The position numbers were made by a program, and so were the translations under genes. A DNA stretch of 64,000 nucleotides from Bacillus sp. T33-2 (lineage in GTDB: Bacteria; Bacillota; Bacilli; Bacillales; Cytobacillaceae): positions 1 to 64,000 of the forward strand of contig NZ_PGVB01000012.1 of NCBI RefSeq assembly GCF_002860205.1, given 5' to 3'. Shown here piece after piece: positions 8,612-17,408 of the stretch; the stretch's first letter is position 1; each line of letters begins with the position of its first letter. The notes under the pieces are model-generated. The model was not told the origin of the DNA, did no database searches, and worked only from the letters and a program-made list of their open reading frames with translations.

Positions 8612-10207
8612 CTATTTAATTTTAAAGATCGCTACAGAATCATTCAGTTCTTCCGCCAGCTGTGCCAGTGATTGGGCTGTTGTGGCAGTTTCCTGGCTGC
8701 TTGCGGCCGATTCTTCTGTCGCAGCAGAAATAGTTTCGATTGACGTCATTACTTCAGAAGTCTGCGCGGCTTGTTCTTCACTTGCAGCAGCAATTTCAGT
8801 GACTTTATTTGCTGACTGATTCACCATCGTTATGATGTTTTCAAACGCTTCACCCGTTTGTTGTGAAGAAATAACGCCTGCTCCCACAGATTTTACGCTA
8901 TGCTGAGTGTTCGCCTGCATGCCTTTAATGATTGCCGTGATTTCTTTAGTGGCTTCACTGCTCCGCTCCGCAAGTTTGCGTACTTCATCGGCGACGACTG
9001 CGAATCCCCGGCCCTGTTCTCCGGCCCGTGCCGCTTCTATTGCTGCGTTTAAAGCTAGAAGGTTCGTTTGACCTGCAATGTCGTCGATTACTCCGATTAT
9101 TTCTCCAATTTTATTAGAGTCTTGTTCGAGCAGTGCCATTTGCTGATTGACGTCATTCATGCCGTCTATCGAAGAGCGCACCACTTTTCCGCCGTCCTCG
9201 GCAAGTTTCAGAGTCTTATTGGATAATTCTGAAGCCTCCTCGGCGCTCCGGGCTACTGAATTTATTGCCACTGATAGTTCGCTAAACAGCTCATTCATTG
9301 TTAGTGCAGAATCAGCCTGGCTGGAATTCCCCCTGGCAATTTCCTCTGTGGTCGCTGAAATTTGCTGGGCCGCAGCCGAGACACTTTCAGCTGAATCAAG
9401 GATGCCTCCGACAGTTTTCTGTAAACTTGCTACCATCTCATTGATGGATTTGGCCAGCTGCCCAACTTCATCTTTCGTATCAATATCCAGTGTTTCTCTA
9501 AGGTCTCCGGTTGCCACTTTCCGCACCAAACCGACTGCCTTTGTCAATGGTTTCGCAATGATATGTGAGATTGTCAGGCCGAACCCGATGCTGATTACCA
9601 GCGCTACAATGATGATGGTGATTGTGATGGTGCTTGACGATTTAAATACTGCGTCTGCTTCTTTATTCGACTTCTCTGCTAATTGAATATTTAAGGCAAT
9701 CAAGTCTTGCAGAACACCTTCTACCTTGTCCCCGGATTTTTTGAATTCTGGTGCAATCCTTTTATACTCTTCTACATCCCCGGCATGTGCGGATTTGATC
9801 GCATGGTCCATCAACTCATTGTAATCCTCCAAGGCAATGTAAAATTCGTTGACCAAGGTCTTTTCCTCTTCGATCATATATGTGCTGCTGTACTTTTTGA
9901 TCTTTTCTTCAATCTGTTTCCTGAAATCATTTATATTTTTTTCATTTTCTTCCTTCTTCTCTTTCGTATCCGAAACGAAGTTCATATCGCGGATTTGGAC
10001 CCTCATTCGTTGATACAGAACCTGTGCAGCAGACAGGTCGTTTATAGGGATCAGTCGTTCATTATACATAAACTCCATGTCCGTTTTGATTTTATTCATG
10101 TTGTTTAAACTGTAAAATCCGATAAATGCCAATATGGCAGCGATGACGCTGAATGCAGAAATCAATTTGACAGATGTGTTCAAATTAGAAAACCATTTCA
10201 TACCCAA
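8612..10207 (-). CDS. Methyl-accepting chemotaxis protein
   Basis: A 531-residue membrane chemoreceptor. TM1 is near residues 11-31, a four-helix-bundle ligand domain spans about 32-188, TM2 about 190-213 ([20 protein letters not shown]), HAMP about 214-266, and the cytoplasmic signalling helices 285-531. The conserved hairpin tip reads [20 protein letters not shown] then [18 protein letters not shown], the contact site for CheW and CheA. Glu/Gln-rich flanks supply methylation sites. It lies 38 bases after cheW on the same strand, so the two are probably co-transcribed. The attractant is unknown; 4HB sensor domains do not reveal it. Confidence 0.96.
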   Translation of the reverse strand: MGMKWFSNLNTSVKLISAFSVIAAILAFIGFYSLNNMNKIKTDMEFMYNERLIPINDLSAAQVLYQRMRVQIRDMNFVSDTKEKKEENEKNINDFRKQIEEKIKKYSSTYMIEEEKTLVNEFYIALEDYNELMDHAIKSAHAGDVEEYKRIAPEFKKSGDKVEGVLQDLIALNIQLAEKSNKEADAVFKSSSTITITIIIVALVISIGFGLTISHIIAKPLTKAVGLVRKVATGDLRETLDIDTKDEVGQLAKSINEMVASLQKTVGGILDSAESVSAAAQQISATTEEIARGNSSQADSALTMNELFSELSVAINSVARSAEEASELSNKTLKLAEDGGKVVRSSIDGMNDVNQQMALLEQDSNKIGEIIGVIDDIAGQTNLLALNAAIEAARAGEQGRGFAVVADEVRKLAERSSEATKEITAIIKGMQANTQHSVKSVGAGVISSQQTGEAFENIITMVNQSANKVTEIAAASEEQAAQTSEVMTSIETISAATEESAASSQETATTAQSLAQLAEELNDSVAIFKIK

Positions 10208-10245
10208 ATACCCCTTTTGTTCTATTATTGTTTATTTCTCTTTGT

Positions 10246-10716
10246 TTAATTTTGTAACGTTAATTCAGCCGTGTGATCCTTTATTAAGTCAATCCCATGC
10301 ATTGACGATACTAATTCTGATATTTCGATAATCGTTATGATTCGGTTTTCCTGTAAGGCAACTCCTTTTATATACGTGCCTTCATCCTGTCCCAGGAAGT
10401 TGACAGGATTTAATTGATTCTCTTCTATATCGATAATTTCATTTGTTTTTTCTACCATTAATGCAATGGTCACACCGTTTGTTTCTACAAGAATATACCG
10501 GGTGCTTTCATCAATTTGAGTCGATTCATTATAGAGCAGTTTAGAAACATCAACAACAGGAATAATTTTCCCTCTGATAGTGACAATCCCAAGCATATAT
10601 TCTGGCATGTTAGGATAGCTGGACGTATCAATTACTTTTTCAATCGAAACAACATTATGCAGGTCCACCCCATAAAAACCTCTGTGCAGCATAAATAATA
10701 CAAAACTATTTACCAT
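10246..10716 (-). CDS. cheW: Chemotaxis coupling protein CheW
   Basis: A 156-residue single CheW domain that bridges chemoreceptors to the CheA kinase. Visible family features are FMLHRGFYGVDLHNVVSIEK at the start, the core YMLGIVTIRGKIIPVVDVSK (GxxxxRGxxIPVxDL-type) and ILVETNGVTIALMVEKTNEI. It is a stand-alone coupling protein placed with one receptor and away from a full fla/che operon. It could be a second CheW, as in Bacillus, which also has CheV. The ATG follows GGTGA. Confidence 0.93.
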   Translation of the reverse strand: MVNSFVLFMLHRGFYGVDLHNVVSIEKVIDTSSYPNMPEYMLGIVTIRGKIIPVVDVSKLLYNESTQIDESTRYILVETNGVTIALMVEKTNEIIDIEENQLNPVNFLGQDEGTYIKGVALQENRIITIIEISELVSSMHGIDLIKDHTAELTLQN

Positions 10717-11075
10717 TTTGATTCACCCACTTCACCATGTAATGTTTGACGCTATGGATTGTTGTAACTAGCAACCTTCCCTGTTTCAATTTTTAGTAGA
10801 ATCATTTACAGGAAATTAGTCCTATTTTTCACTTCTCTTATGAAATCATATGGCTGCGAAAGTGTCCAATCGGTTTTAGACATCAATTCACATGATCCGG
10901 CAGGTGATTTAATCGTTTCAGCTGCAATGGATATCCTTTCAAACAAGTACACAACAAATTTTGAAAAATTAAACAAACCATTGAAAATGGAATTTTACTA
11001 AATAAAAAAACACCTCATGAGCGAGGTGTTCTAACAAACAATTTTAAATTTCATTGAGTGGTTTCCCTAAATAAA
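10717..11075. other. 359-base gap with one weak 53-codon frame
   Basis: Upstream of cheW there is no clear gene. The plus strand has a 53-codon frame at 10840-11001 (reads MKSYGCESVQSVLDINSHDP onward) without a ribosome binding site at usable distance. It may be the tail of a decayed gene. I do not recognise it. The only clear element is the terminator at 11002-11031. Confidence 0.35.
11002..11031 (-). terminator. Terminator of the HesB/IscA-like gene
   Basis: The stem AACACCTC / GAGGTGTT is followed on the minus strand by seven T (A run at 11002-11008). Confidence 0.85.
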
Positions 11076-11384
11076 TTAATGGTGGTGATGATGGTTATGT
11101 TCCTTTGACGGATTTGTAATGACCATTTCCTCTTGCGGCACAAAAAAATACTGGAGCCACACACCATCCAGGAAGTCTTCGCGCCTGTCAAGGAGTACAT
11201 CAATTCCCTTGTCCGTTGTCACGATTTCATCGTGCTCGGTTGGCGTGTCCAATTTCCAATCATAATGGGCGTGGTCAATATGGTTGACTGTTACAAAAAC
11301 ACGGACCATTTTGCCTTCAGCTTCTTCACTTTCGAGAACCTTTTTCAAAAATTTTGCAGCATTGCGATTGATCTTGCATTTCAT
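11076..11384 (-). CDS. HesB/IscA-like protein lacking cluster cysteines, with natural poly-His tail
   Basis: About 102 residues of the HesB/IscA fold, like Bacillus YneR-type proteins: NAAKFLKKVLE at the N-terminus, then a beta-rich core with DKGIDVLLDRR and a WLQYFF segment. True A-type carriers hold an Fe-S cluster with one internal Cys and a C-terminal CxCG. Here the only Cys is residue 3, so cluster assembly is doubtful. The protein ends EHNHHHHH, an encoded His tail that could bind Ni, Zn or Cu. The start at 11384 (MKCKIN) is chosen because AAAGGGG lies nine bases upstream. The longer frame from 11408 has no such site. Confidence 0.7.
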   Translation of the reverse strand: MKCKINRNAAKFLKKVLESEEAEGKMVRVFVTVNHIDHAHYDWKLDTPTEHDEIVTTDKGIDVLLDRREDFLDGVWLQYFFVPQEEMVITNPSKEHNHHHHH

Positions 11385-11470
11385 GTTAAATATCCCCTTT
11401 CCAATCATCGATATTCACACCCGGTCAATGGTGTTCTGTTTCATTGTTGTCTGCGAAAAAAAGCATTCGG

Positions 11471-12124
11471 CTAGCAGCCGTCTATTCCACAGGACATCCC
11501 CTCAAACAAAAACTCAATTTCATTCTTCTGTTTACTGAGTTCTTCGTTGATAATTTGCTCAAGCGTTTCTTTTGAACGGACGCCGGCAATTTTCGTATTT
11601 CCAATCACGAACGTAGGAACACCGCTAATATCCGCTTCTTCATAAGCATGCTTCAATGCTTTTTCGTGTGCCTCTTTGTATTTTCTTGTTTCTAAAATAG
11701 AACGATACTCCTTTTCATCGAGTCCTATTTCCGCGGCCAGCTTTGCCAATACATCAATATCCCCGATATCCTGTTCTTCCTGGAAGAAAGCACGCAGCAT
11801 CCTGTCGTTGTACTCGTTCCCTTTTCCCTGCTCTTTCGCATATTGAAAGCCCTCAAACGCCAAATGTGTATGGGGCTGTGGGGAAACTTTCGGAAGGACG
11901 ATCGGCACGTCAAGTCTTTCAGCCATTGGATACACCGATTGTTTCCATGTATTTTGCAAATATTCTCCTTCTGGCCTTAATGTTTCATTTGGATATGGGC
12001 GCAGCTCATAGGGCATCCATTCAACGTCAACATCTTTTCCTTTTATTGCTTCTTCAAGTGGTTTCTCCGCCAAGAAACAAAATGGACAAACGTAATCAGA
12101 GTAAACCTTTATTGTTAATGGCAC
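11471..12124 (-). CDS. DsbA-family (FrnE-like) thiol oxidoreductase
   Basis: A 217-residue cytosolic thioredoxin-fold protein of the FrnE/DsbA subfamily. The active site is CPFC near residues 13-16 (YSDYVCPFCFLAEK), the helical insertion follows (MAERLDVPIVLPKVSPQPHT), and the cis-proline loop is SGVPTFVIGN. Members act as disulfide oxidoreductases or isomerases and have been linked to oxidative stress. The C-terminus MSCGIDGC adds two cysteines that could bind metal or swap disulfides. There is no signal peptide. It lies 86 bases upstream of the HesB-like gene on the same strand. Confidence 0.9.
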   Translation of the reverse strand: MPLTIKVYSDYVCPFCFLAEKPLEEAIKGKDVDVEWMPYELRPYPNETLRPEGEYLQNTWKQSVYPMAERLDVPIVLPKVSPQPHTHLAFEGFQYAKEQGKGNEYNDRMLRAFFQEEQDIGDIDVLAKLAAEIGLDEKEYRSILETRKYKEAHEKALKHAYEEADISGVPTFVIGNTKIAGVRSKETLEQIINEELSKQKNEIEFLFEGMSCGIDGC

Positions 12125-12319
12125 GGTTGTACCTCCTTTGCTGAACGAGTTTTATTATATATTTTTGTTTGATATCCTTCTAATAATTTGCCCAAACGCC
12201 GCTGTATGGACTCGGAATCCATCATAATATATTTGCCCAGCTTGCGTTTACCAGTTTAATCGGAAAAGTATGAGGAAATATATTCAACGTTTTGGATCAG
12301 AAACAGTACAAACTAAATC

Positions 12320-12335
12320 TGTAGGTCAGCCTACA
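12320..12335. promoter_or_regulatory. Palindrome upstream of the nitroreductase gene (candidate operator)
   Basis: TGTAGG-TCAG-CCTACA is a perfect 6-base inverted repeat 28 bases before the start codon. It is a plausible operator for an unidentified repressor. Confidence 0.4.
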
Positions 12336-12362
12336 ATATGAAAAGTCAAAGGAGATAACAAC

Positions 12363-12986
12363 TTGGCCATTCAAATATCTCAACAAAGCCTTTCAGTAAA
12401 GGATGCCATTCAGTCACGCCATAGTATCCGAAAATTTGTCCAGGAACCGATTCCCCGTGAGGATCTGGATCAAATATTCAGTCTTGTCCGGCTGGCCCCG
12501 AGTGCCTGGAATGTCCAGCCGTGGCGATTTCATGTAGTCACTGATGCTGGCTTAAAAGAAAAGCTCCAGGATGCGGCCTATGGCCAAGGGCAGGTAACCT
12601 CCGCTGCAGCAGTCGTTCTCGCAGCCAGCGATATGGAGGATGTGCTCGCCAATTTGCCAGAGACGGTCCATCCCGGCATGCCGCCGGAACGGCAGCAGGA
12701 AGAAGTCGCGTACCTGTCGTCTTTCTTTAACGGAATGACGGTGGAGGAACGCGGCCAGTGGGCCCTTACCCAGACGAATATCGCCCTCGGGTTCCTGCTG
12801 ATCGCGGTTCAGGGACTAGGATATGCCAGTGTCCCGATGCTTGGCTTTGACCAGGATAAAGCAAAAGAAATACTAGGGCTTCCTGCCCATGTGAGGTTTG
12901 CAGCGATGGTGCCAATCGGACGGGCAGATGGGGAAGGGTTCCCGCATCACCGTTTTGATTTAGATAAAATAATGACTGTTCATTAG
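12363..12986 (+). CDS. Nitroreductase family protein
   Basis: A 207-residue FMN-dependent NAD(P)H oxidoreductase of the NfsB/YdgI/YodC type, which reduces nitro compounds or quinones. FMN-binding landmarks are the N-terminal SRHSIRKF, the SAWNVQPWRFHVVTD loop, and the C-terminal AMVPIGRADGEG. The central region FLLIAVQGLGYASVPMLGFD forms the dimer core. The start is TTG with a strong AAAGGAG seven to eight bases upstream. It is a single-gene unit with its own terminator and an upstream palindrome, pointing to induction by a specific regulator. Confidence 0.93.
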   Translation: MAIQISQQSLSVKDAIQSRHSIRKFVQEPIPREDLDQIFSLVRLAPSAWNVQPWRFHVVTDAGLKEKLQDAAYGQGQVTSAAAVVLAASDMEDVLANLPETVHPGMPPERQQEEVAYLSSFFNGMTVEERGQWALTQTNIALGFLLIAVQGLGYASVPMLGFDQDKAKEILGLPAHVRFAAMVPIGRADGEGFPHHRFDLDKIMTVH

Positions 12987-12990
12987 AAAA

Positions 12991-13020
12991 GGAGCAGGTT
13001 GGATTCCTGCTCCTTGATTC
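12991..13020 (+). terminator. Terminator of the nitroreductase gene
   Basis: GGAGCAGG / CCTGCTCC (12991-12998 and 13006-13013) followed by a T-rich stretch. Confidence 0.75.
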
Positions 13021-13076
13021 TTTTCAAATACTATCACCGCTTCAATCAGCCTTGACTTTCTGGGAAAATCGCGAGC

Positions 13077-13997
13077 TTACGAGAAAATACTTTTAATGCC
13101 GTCGATGAGTTCTTTAAAAAAATTACTGACAGAATCTAAAAATCCTTTATCCCCAACCGCCTCCTCAATCCGTTGCTGAATGTCCTTTGACAGGTCTTCG
13201 AGTTGGGACTGGACATTGTCAAAGTTGATGTTAAGGTCCCGCATTTTTTCGAACAAATCAATCAGCAGCTGGCGGTCTTCCTGGCTCAGCTGGATCTCCA
13301 GGGTCTTCAATTTTTCATCGATGATTTGTTCTACTTCCTCTTTTGTGGCCGGGTTCTGTTCCGCGATTTCTTTTTTGATCTCGGTAAGAAGCTCGCTCAC
13401 TTTATCCTGGTCCATGCCTTCCTTCTTCGCCAGGTCGGTTGCCAGGTTCAGTTCTTCATTGGCGACTTCGGTCCGCTCTTTATTGAGTTCTGTTCCCTTT
13501 CCTTCATCGTAAGCTTTATATATCCCGACAAGGGCCGAGTGGCCGCTTACCTTTACAGGGGAAGCAACATCTACTACCGCATCCTGGATTCCCGCTGTCA
13601 AAAGTGCGTTCGCATACATTTCATCTGTTACTTCTGTAATGTTTTCCGGTGTCACCTGATTGATGACAAGCCCTTCCCCAGCGTCTTTCCTGGTGATTTT
13701 TGCTGATGAATACATGTTAGAGTGCCTGTCACCTTTTATATAAGTAACAAGATCCTCCCCTGTGACAGTTATTTCTTTCACTTTGCTTGTATCGTTCACT
13801 TTTAACAGCTTTCGCACTTCATCCTTTTGTGCCGGGGAAAGCGCTTCTCCGTAAACAGCAATTGGAAGCCCAAATTTTTCATTAATGCTTTCTTCATCAT
13901 TGTTCCCTTCTGATGCAAGAGCATTGCCGCTGACACTCATTGAAAACAGAAATATTGCGGTAATAGCCGCCATTCTTGTCAAACGCTTAAATGACAT
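13077..13997 (-). CDS. DUF1002 exported protein (YpuA-like)
   Basis: About 306 residues with an N-terminal signal peptide (residues 1-29, hydrophobic AAITAIFLFSMSVSGNALA). The mature domain matches the DUF1002 pattern known from Bacillus YpuA: PIAVYGEALSPAQKDEVRKL, EDLVTYI, the SSAKITRKDAGEGLVINQVT stretch, and DAVVDVASPVKVSGHSALVG. The C-terminal 120 residues are charged and probably coiled. Function is unknown; YpuA is linked to the cell envelope. The start at 13997 is preferred over 14021 because AAAGGAGA lies six bases upstream. Confidence 0.88.
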   Translation of the reverse strand: MSFKRLTRMAAITAIFLFSMSVSGNALASEGNNDEESINEKFGLPIAVYGEALSPAQKDEVRKLLKVNDTSKVKEITVTGEDLVTYIKGDRHSNMYSSAKITRKDAGEGLVINQVTPENITEVTDEMYANALLTAGIQDAVVDVASPVKVSGHSALVGIYKAYDEGKGTELNKERTEVANEELNLATDLAKKEGMDQDKVSELLTEIKKEIAEQNPATKEEVEQIIDEKLKTLEIQLSQEDRQLLIDLFEKMRDLNINFDNVQSQLEDLSKDIQQRIEEAVGDKGFLDSVSNFFKELIDGIKSIFS

Positions 13998-14346
13998 TCT
14001 GATTCTCCTTTTCTTATGCAAGAATAATTCTCATTCATTTACTGTTCATGACGTAAAAAGGTTTCATTTAGGCTAATGTTCACATAACCATAGACAAAAA
14101 ACGCCCATATTCATCTTTTTGATTCCCCTGTGTCCGACTGCAAAACCTAGAAGTTATTATTCTACTTATAAAATACATTGACTGTGGCAGACTGGCAAAT
14201 GTTGCGCTGCAGTCCAAACAATTGTGGCAGCTTTTATCAAACCTACATCGCGGCTGACAGGTTAAATGTATCGTGCATCATTAAATCGGTTAATTTAAAG
14301 ACGAGCAATGCGATATTGCTCAATCTTTCGTGAGGAGTGATGTATC
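13998..14346. promoter_or_regulatory. 349-base divergent region with a hairpin in the SASP leader
   Basis: This region separates the DUF1002 gene from the spore protein gene. The only structured element is GAGCAAT-GCGAT-ATTGCTC at 14303-14321, a seven-base perfect stem just before the SASP ribosome site GAGGAG. A forespore sigma-G promoter is expected upstream, but I could not identify one with confidence. Confidence 0.4.
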
Positions 14347-14541
14347 TTGGCTAGAAACAAACTGTTGGTACCTGGTGCAGGAAACGCTCTTGATCAGATG
14401 AAACAAGAAATCGCCAATGAGTTTGGAGTTCAACTTGGTGCAGATACTACCGCGCGAGCAAACGGTTCTGTCGGAGGCGAAATGGTAAAGCGCATGGTAG
14501 CCTTCGCAGAAGCACAGCTTAGGAATCAACAAGGACAGTAA
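14347..14541 (+). CDS. Alpha/beta-type small acid-soluble spore protein
   Basis: A 64-residue SASP that coats DNA in the forespore and protects it from UV and heat. The two conserved motifs are intact: [14 protein letters not shown] with the GPR-protease cleavage region, and the C-terminal DNA-binding block [20 protein letters not shown]. It starts with TTG preceded by GTGAGGAG. Length matches SspD-type paralogues. It is expected to be made late in sporulation from a sigma-G promoter, and its terminator is strong. Confidence 0.97.
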   Translation: MARNKLLVPGAGNALDQMKQEIANEFGVQLGADTTARANGSVGGEMVKRMVAFAEAQLRNQQGQ

Positions 14542-14555
14542 CGTTGGTTTCCAAG

Positions 14556-14583
14556 AAGAGGCCCATTACGGGCCTCTTGTTTG
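14556..14583 (+). terminator. Terminator of the SASP gene
   Basis: AAGAGGCCC / GGGCCTCTT (14556-14564, 14570-14578) with a 5-base loop and a T-rich tail. Confidence 0.9.
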
Positions 14584-14764
14584 TTATATGGATGTACAGA
14601 GAAGCAAAACCGCTAATTAATTGACGAAAAATGGCTGCCAGTTGTTTCAAAGAAAATTGAAAATAGATACCGAAAACCAATATCCAGATTATGCTATATT
14701 TTTGAAACTATTCTCTGCAAAAAACGTCTATCTTTGTAACAAGGTGATGAAGAGGCGAACGGAA

Positions 14765-14911
14765 ATGGGCAGAGGTAAAATAAAGGGGTTAGATATCGGG
14801 ATTCGGATTTTATATGTATTAAATTTTGGGTTAGTCATCATTTTATTTATTGCTATTTGGGTTTTAGCCAAACACCCTGAATATATCAGCTACCTCAAGA
14901 AATTTTTCTAA
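14765..14911 (+). CDS. Small single-pass membrane protein, unknown
   Basis: Forty-eight residues beginning MGRGKIKGLDIGIRILYVLN, with one strongly hydrophobic helix (residues 16-37) and a positively charged C-terminus ending YLKKFF. The start at 14765 has a modest AAGAGGCG upstream; the frame stays open back to 14621 without a better site. I do not recognise a family. Short basic one-helix proteins of this kind are common in sporulating Bacillaceae, but no role is inferred. Confidence 0.5.
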   Translation: MGRGKIKGLDIGIRILYVLNFGLVIILFIAIWVLAKHPEYISYLKKFF

Positions 14912-14915
14912 AGAA

Positions 14916-14980
14916 AACTCGCGATTGGCGAGCCCCTAAGGGCGAAGACAGAGGCGTAGTTGCTCTTACACTTTATTCCT
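14916..14980. repeat. Structured non-coding stretch, possible dispersed repeat
   Basis: CTCGCGATTGGCGAG (stem CTCGC/GCGAG) is followed at once by GCCCCTAAGGGC and a GC-rich tail. There is no open frame. The compact nested hairpins look like an intergenic repeat element rather than a terminator, because no T run follows. Confidence 0.35.
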
Positions 14981-15035
14981 AAAATTGACCCCGGCGTCGA
15001 GTCTTTCCTGGTGCCAATTTATACTTTCTAGACGT

Positions 15036-15070
15036 GAAAAAAATACAGGCATACCATATCAGGCATGCCT
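15036..15070 (-). terminator. Terminator of the TetR gene
   Basis: On the minus strand AGGCATGCC / GGTATGCCT with a 6-base loop, followed by GTATTTTTTT. Confidence 0.85.
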
Positions 15071-15071
15071 T

Positions 15072-15686
15072 CTACTCATTCATTAATTTTTCAATGTAGA
15101 TATTCTTCAATTCCTTTAAAACCTCATGGTAGGGATAATTCTCATAAACCGTTTGCAGAGTCACCCCGTCTATCATCGTCCAAAAAAGATCTGCATATAA
15201 AACTGGATCGATCGCTTTGTTAAATTCCCCAGCATTTTGCCCATCCTTTATGACGCTTTTCAGAAGCGTTATAAAGAGCTCGTCGCGGCGCTCCTTGAAA
15301 ACTCGGATCAGCTCCTGGTTTCTTGAGGAATGCAGTTTGAACTCATAATGGACAAGGATCGATGCTTTATTGCCGTCATCAAAAGGATCCAATGAAAGAT
15401 ACATGTCAAATAAGTAATGAACCTTCTCCAAGGCTGTTTTATATTCTGAGATTTGCCTGATTATCTGAATGTTTTTGTCGCGGGTGTCTTGTGTCATCAG
15501 CTCTAAATAAATTTCGTCCTTACTCTTGAAATAATTATAAATTGCCCCCTTGCTTATGCCGGAGCGAGCCACAATATCATCGATTGTTGCTGCTTCATAC
15601 CCCTTTTTAGCAAAACAGGCCAATGCACTGTCAAGAATTTCTCTCTTCTTTCTTTCTTTATATGCATCCGACACGATTGGTGACAT
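15072..15686 (-). CDS. TetR/AcrR family transcriptional regulator
   Basis: About 204 residues. The N-terminal helix-turn-helix is classic: REILDSALACFAKKGYEAAT then IDDIVARSGISKGAIYNYFK. The C-terminal half is an all-helical ligand-binding and dimerisation domain of about 150 residues. The start at 15686 (MSPIVSDAYKERKK) has AGGCGGGG upstream; the ORF extends to 15734 without a good site. No likely target gene is adjacent, so it may regulate itself or act in trans. The ligand is unknown. Confidence 0.93.
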   Translation of the reverse strand: MSPIVSDAYKERKKREILDSALACFAKKGYEAATIDDIVARSGISKGAIYNYFKSKDEIYLELMTQDTRDKNIQIIRQISEYKTALEKVHYLFDMYLSLDPFDDGNKASILVHYEFKLHSSRNQELIRVFKERRDELFITLLKSVIKDGQNAGEFNKAIDPVLYADLFWTMIDGVTLQTVYENYPYHEVLKELKNIYIEKLMNE

Positions 15687-15912
15687 ACTAGCTACCCCGC
15701 CTTTTAAAATGCAAGAAATAATGAATGAGTCCATAAATAAAACTGTTCTCTACCTTTAACAGATTAAGGAACACATTAATATTTAAGTTAGGTAAAAAAG
15801 AAGGATAGAACAAAAAAAGATTTTCTCTCTTTCAATGGAATTCCTTCTTAAAATAAACCATTTAGTCAGTTTTATTAGTTTTATCTTACCATGTTATAGG
15901 ATTCAAAGGTAC

Positions 15913-15941
15913 AAAAAAAGCCAATTAGAACTGGCTTTTTT
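15913..15941 (-). terminator. Terminator of the lipoprotein gene
   Basis: AAAGCCA / TGGCTTT with an 8-base loop and a T run on the minus strand. Confidence 0.85.
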
Positions 15942-15953
15942 CAGGGGGCGGTT

Positions 15954-16397
15954 TTAGTTGAACAGACTTATATTTATATCATCATACATTGCTTTTGTCG
16001 CAGCTTTGACGTCTGCTTTAGTGGCCGTATTGCTCTCAGCTTTTTTCTGGACATCCTTCAGCCTGTCATGTCTTTCATTCAGGTTACTGTCAGCCAATTC
16101 CTTGACCTTTTTTCCTACAACAGGCATTTCAGTTTCTTTAAATTCGTCAATCACTGCGGTCACCTGATCTATTTCCTTTGAGATTAACTTCTGGTCATTC
16201 CTTGACAACTTGTTTTTTCCTTCCAATGGTTTTAATTTATCAACCGCATTATCAAATGCATATTGAAGATCTTCTGCTTTGGCCTCAAGCTTCTCTGATT
16301 TAGAATCAATCACAGAAGTCCCATCAATTTCTACAGAGCACCCCGTTAAAGCAAACAAAAGCATTAATAACCCAATCAACTTTTTCAATTCAATCAA
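15954..16397 (-). CDS. Lipoprotein, helical, unknown function
   Basis: A 147-residue lipoprotein with the signal MIELKKLIGLLMLLFALTGC; the lipobox LTGC places the lipidated Cys at residue 20. The mature part is highly charged and predicted helical (EKLEAKAEDLQYAFDNAVDK, KKVKELADSN), possibly a coiled coil on the outer face of the membrane. It resembles small Bacillus YkyA-type lipoproteins only in general character. The divergent neighbour is the Bce-like transporter, which might suggest an envelope role, but this is weak. Confidence 0.75.
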   Translation of the reverse strand: MIELKKLIGLLMLLFALTGCSVEIDGTSVIDSKSEKLEAKAEDLQYAFDNAVDKLKPLEGKNKLSRNDQKLISKEIDQVTAVIDEFKETEMPVVGKKVKELADSNLNERHDRLKDVQKKAESNTATKADVKAATKAMYDDINISLFN

Positions 16398-16637
16398 TCC
16401 CTTCTGTTCGTTTGCAATTCATATCTTGCCTTGCTGATTACCATTATGAAAAAATAAAGTCATATGAAAAAGTGAACATTGGCCAATATTATTGCTTGGT
16501 CAGTCATAATAGCCTGAATGTATATAATGTGACAAATATGTAAGGTTGGAAGATTTAATTGTAAGGAAAAGTTATGGATACCATTTTCGTAGTTTTTTAT
16601 AGTGAAGGTGTGAGATTTATTGGAAGGGGCTAAAAGA

Positions 16638-17408
16638 ATGGAAATGGTATTAGAAGCGAAAGGGATAAAAAAGGTATATGGCACAAGGGGAAACGTGTTT
16701 ACAGCGATCCAGGATATGGATCTTCAAATTGCCCGGGGAGAATTTGTCGGGATCATGGGTCCGTCAGGGTCCGGTAAGTCGACATTATTAAATATATTAT
16801 CAACAATTGATACACCTTCGGCAGGCACAGTTAAAATTAACCAGCAAAACATTCTAAAAATGAAAGAATCTGCACTTGCCATCCTCAGGCGCGATCAATT
16901 AGGATTTATTTTTCAGGATTATAATTTACTTGATACACTTACCATTAAGGAGAATATTTCACTTCCCCTGGCTCTGGCAAATGTGAACCCGGCAGACATT
17001 GAAGAAAGGATCAAACGTGTGTCGGAAATCTTCGGTATTGGACGGATCCTTGATCAGTACCCACATGAAATATCGGGGGGGCAGCAGCAAAGAACCGCGA
17101 CGGCACGGGCAATCATTACAAATCCTAGCCTTGTGTTTGCTGATGAGCCAACTGGAGCACTTGACTCCAAATCCGCGTATAATTTACTGCAGACTCTGGC
17201 TAAATTAAACGAACAGGAGAAAGCAACGATACTGATGGTCACGCATGATGCCTATGCGGCCAGCTTTTGCAGCCGGGTGATGTTTATTAAAGACGGCGCC
17301 ATTTTTACCGAGCTCCGCAAAGGCGACCAGAAAAGAGAGCCGTTTTTCCATCGGATTATTGACATTTTGACAACTCTCGGAGGCGGTGGCCAGCATGTCG
17401 TTATTTAA
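16638..17408 (+). CDS. Bce-type ABC transporter ATP-binding protein
   Basis: About 256 residues of the MacB/LolD/BceA class. Visible motifs are Walker A GPSGSGKST, Q-loop FIFQDYNLLDTLT, signature HEISGGQQQRTATARA, Walker B LVFADEPTGALDSKS and H-loop MVTHDAYAAS. It pairs with the FtsX-domain permease that follows, their genes overlapping by 14 bases. Such pairs remove or release cell-wall-active peptides such as bacitracin from lipid targets. The start at 16638 has AAGGGG eight bases upstream; the frame also opens at a TTG at 16620. Confidence 0.93.
   Translation: MEMVLEAKGIKKVYGTRGNVFTAIQDMDLQIARGEFVGIMGPSGSGKSTLLNILSTIDTPSAGTVKINQQNILKMKESALAILRRDQLGFIFQDYNLLDTLTIKENISLPLALANVNPADIEERIKRVSEIFGIGRILDQYPHEISGGQQQRTATARAIITNPSLVFADEPTGALDSKSAYNLLQTLAKLNEQEKATILMVTHDAYAASFCSRVMFIKDGAIFTELRKGDQKREPFFHRIIDILTTLGGGGQHVVI

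Noticed and set aside
10840-11001. A 53-codon frame after cheW
   Set aside because: No ribosome site at usable distance and no family match; listed only as gap content.
12320-12335. PerR box in front of the nitroreductase gene
   Set aside because: The palindrome TGTAGG-TCAG-CCTACA does not resemble the PerR consensus; kept only as an unassigned operator.
16500-16530. A sigma-A promoter for the Bce-like transporter (TATAAT at 16523-16528)
   Set aside because: The matching -35 region (TCAGTC) is too weak to claim, although BceR-activated promoters often have weak -35 boxes.
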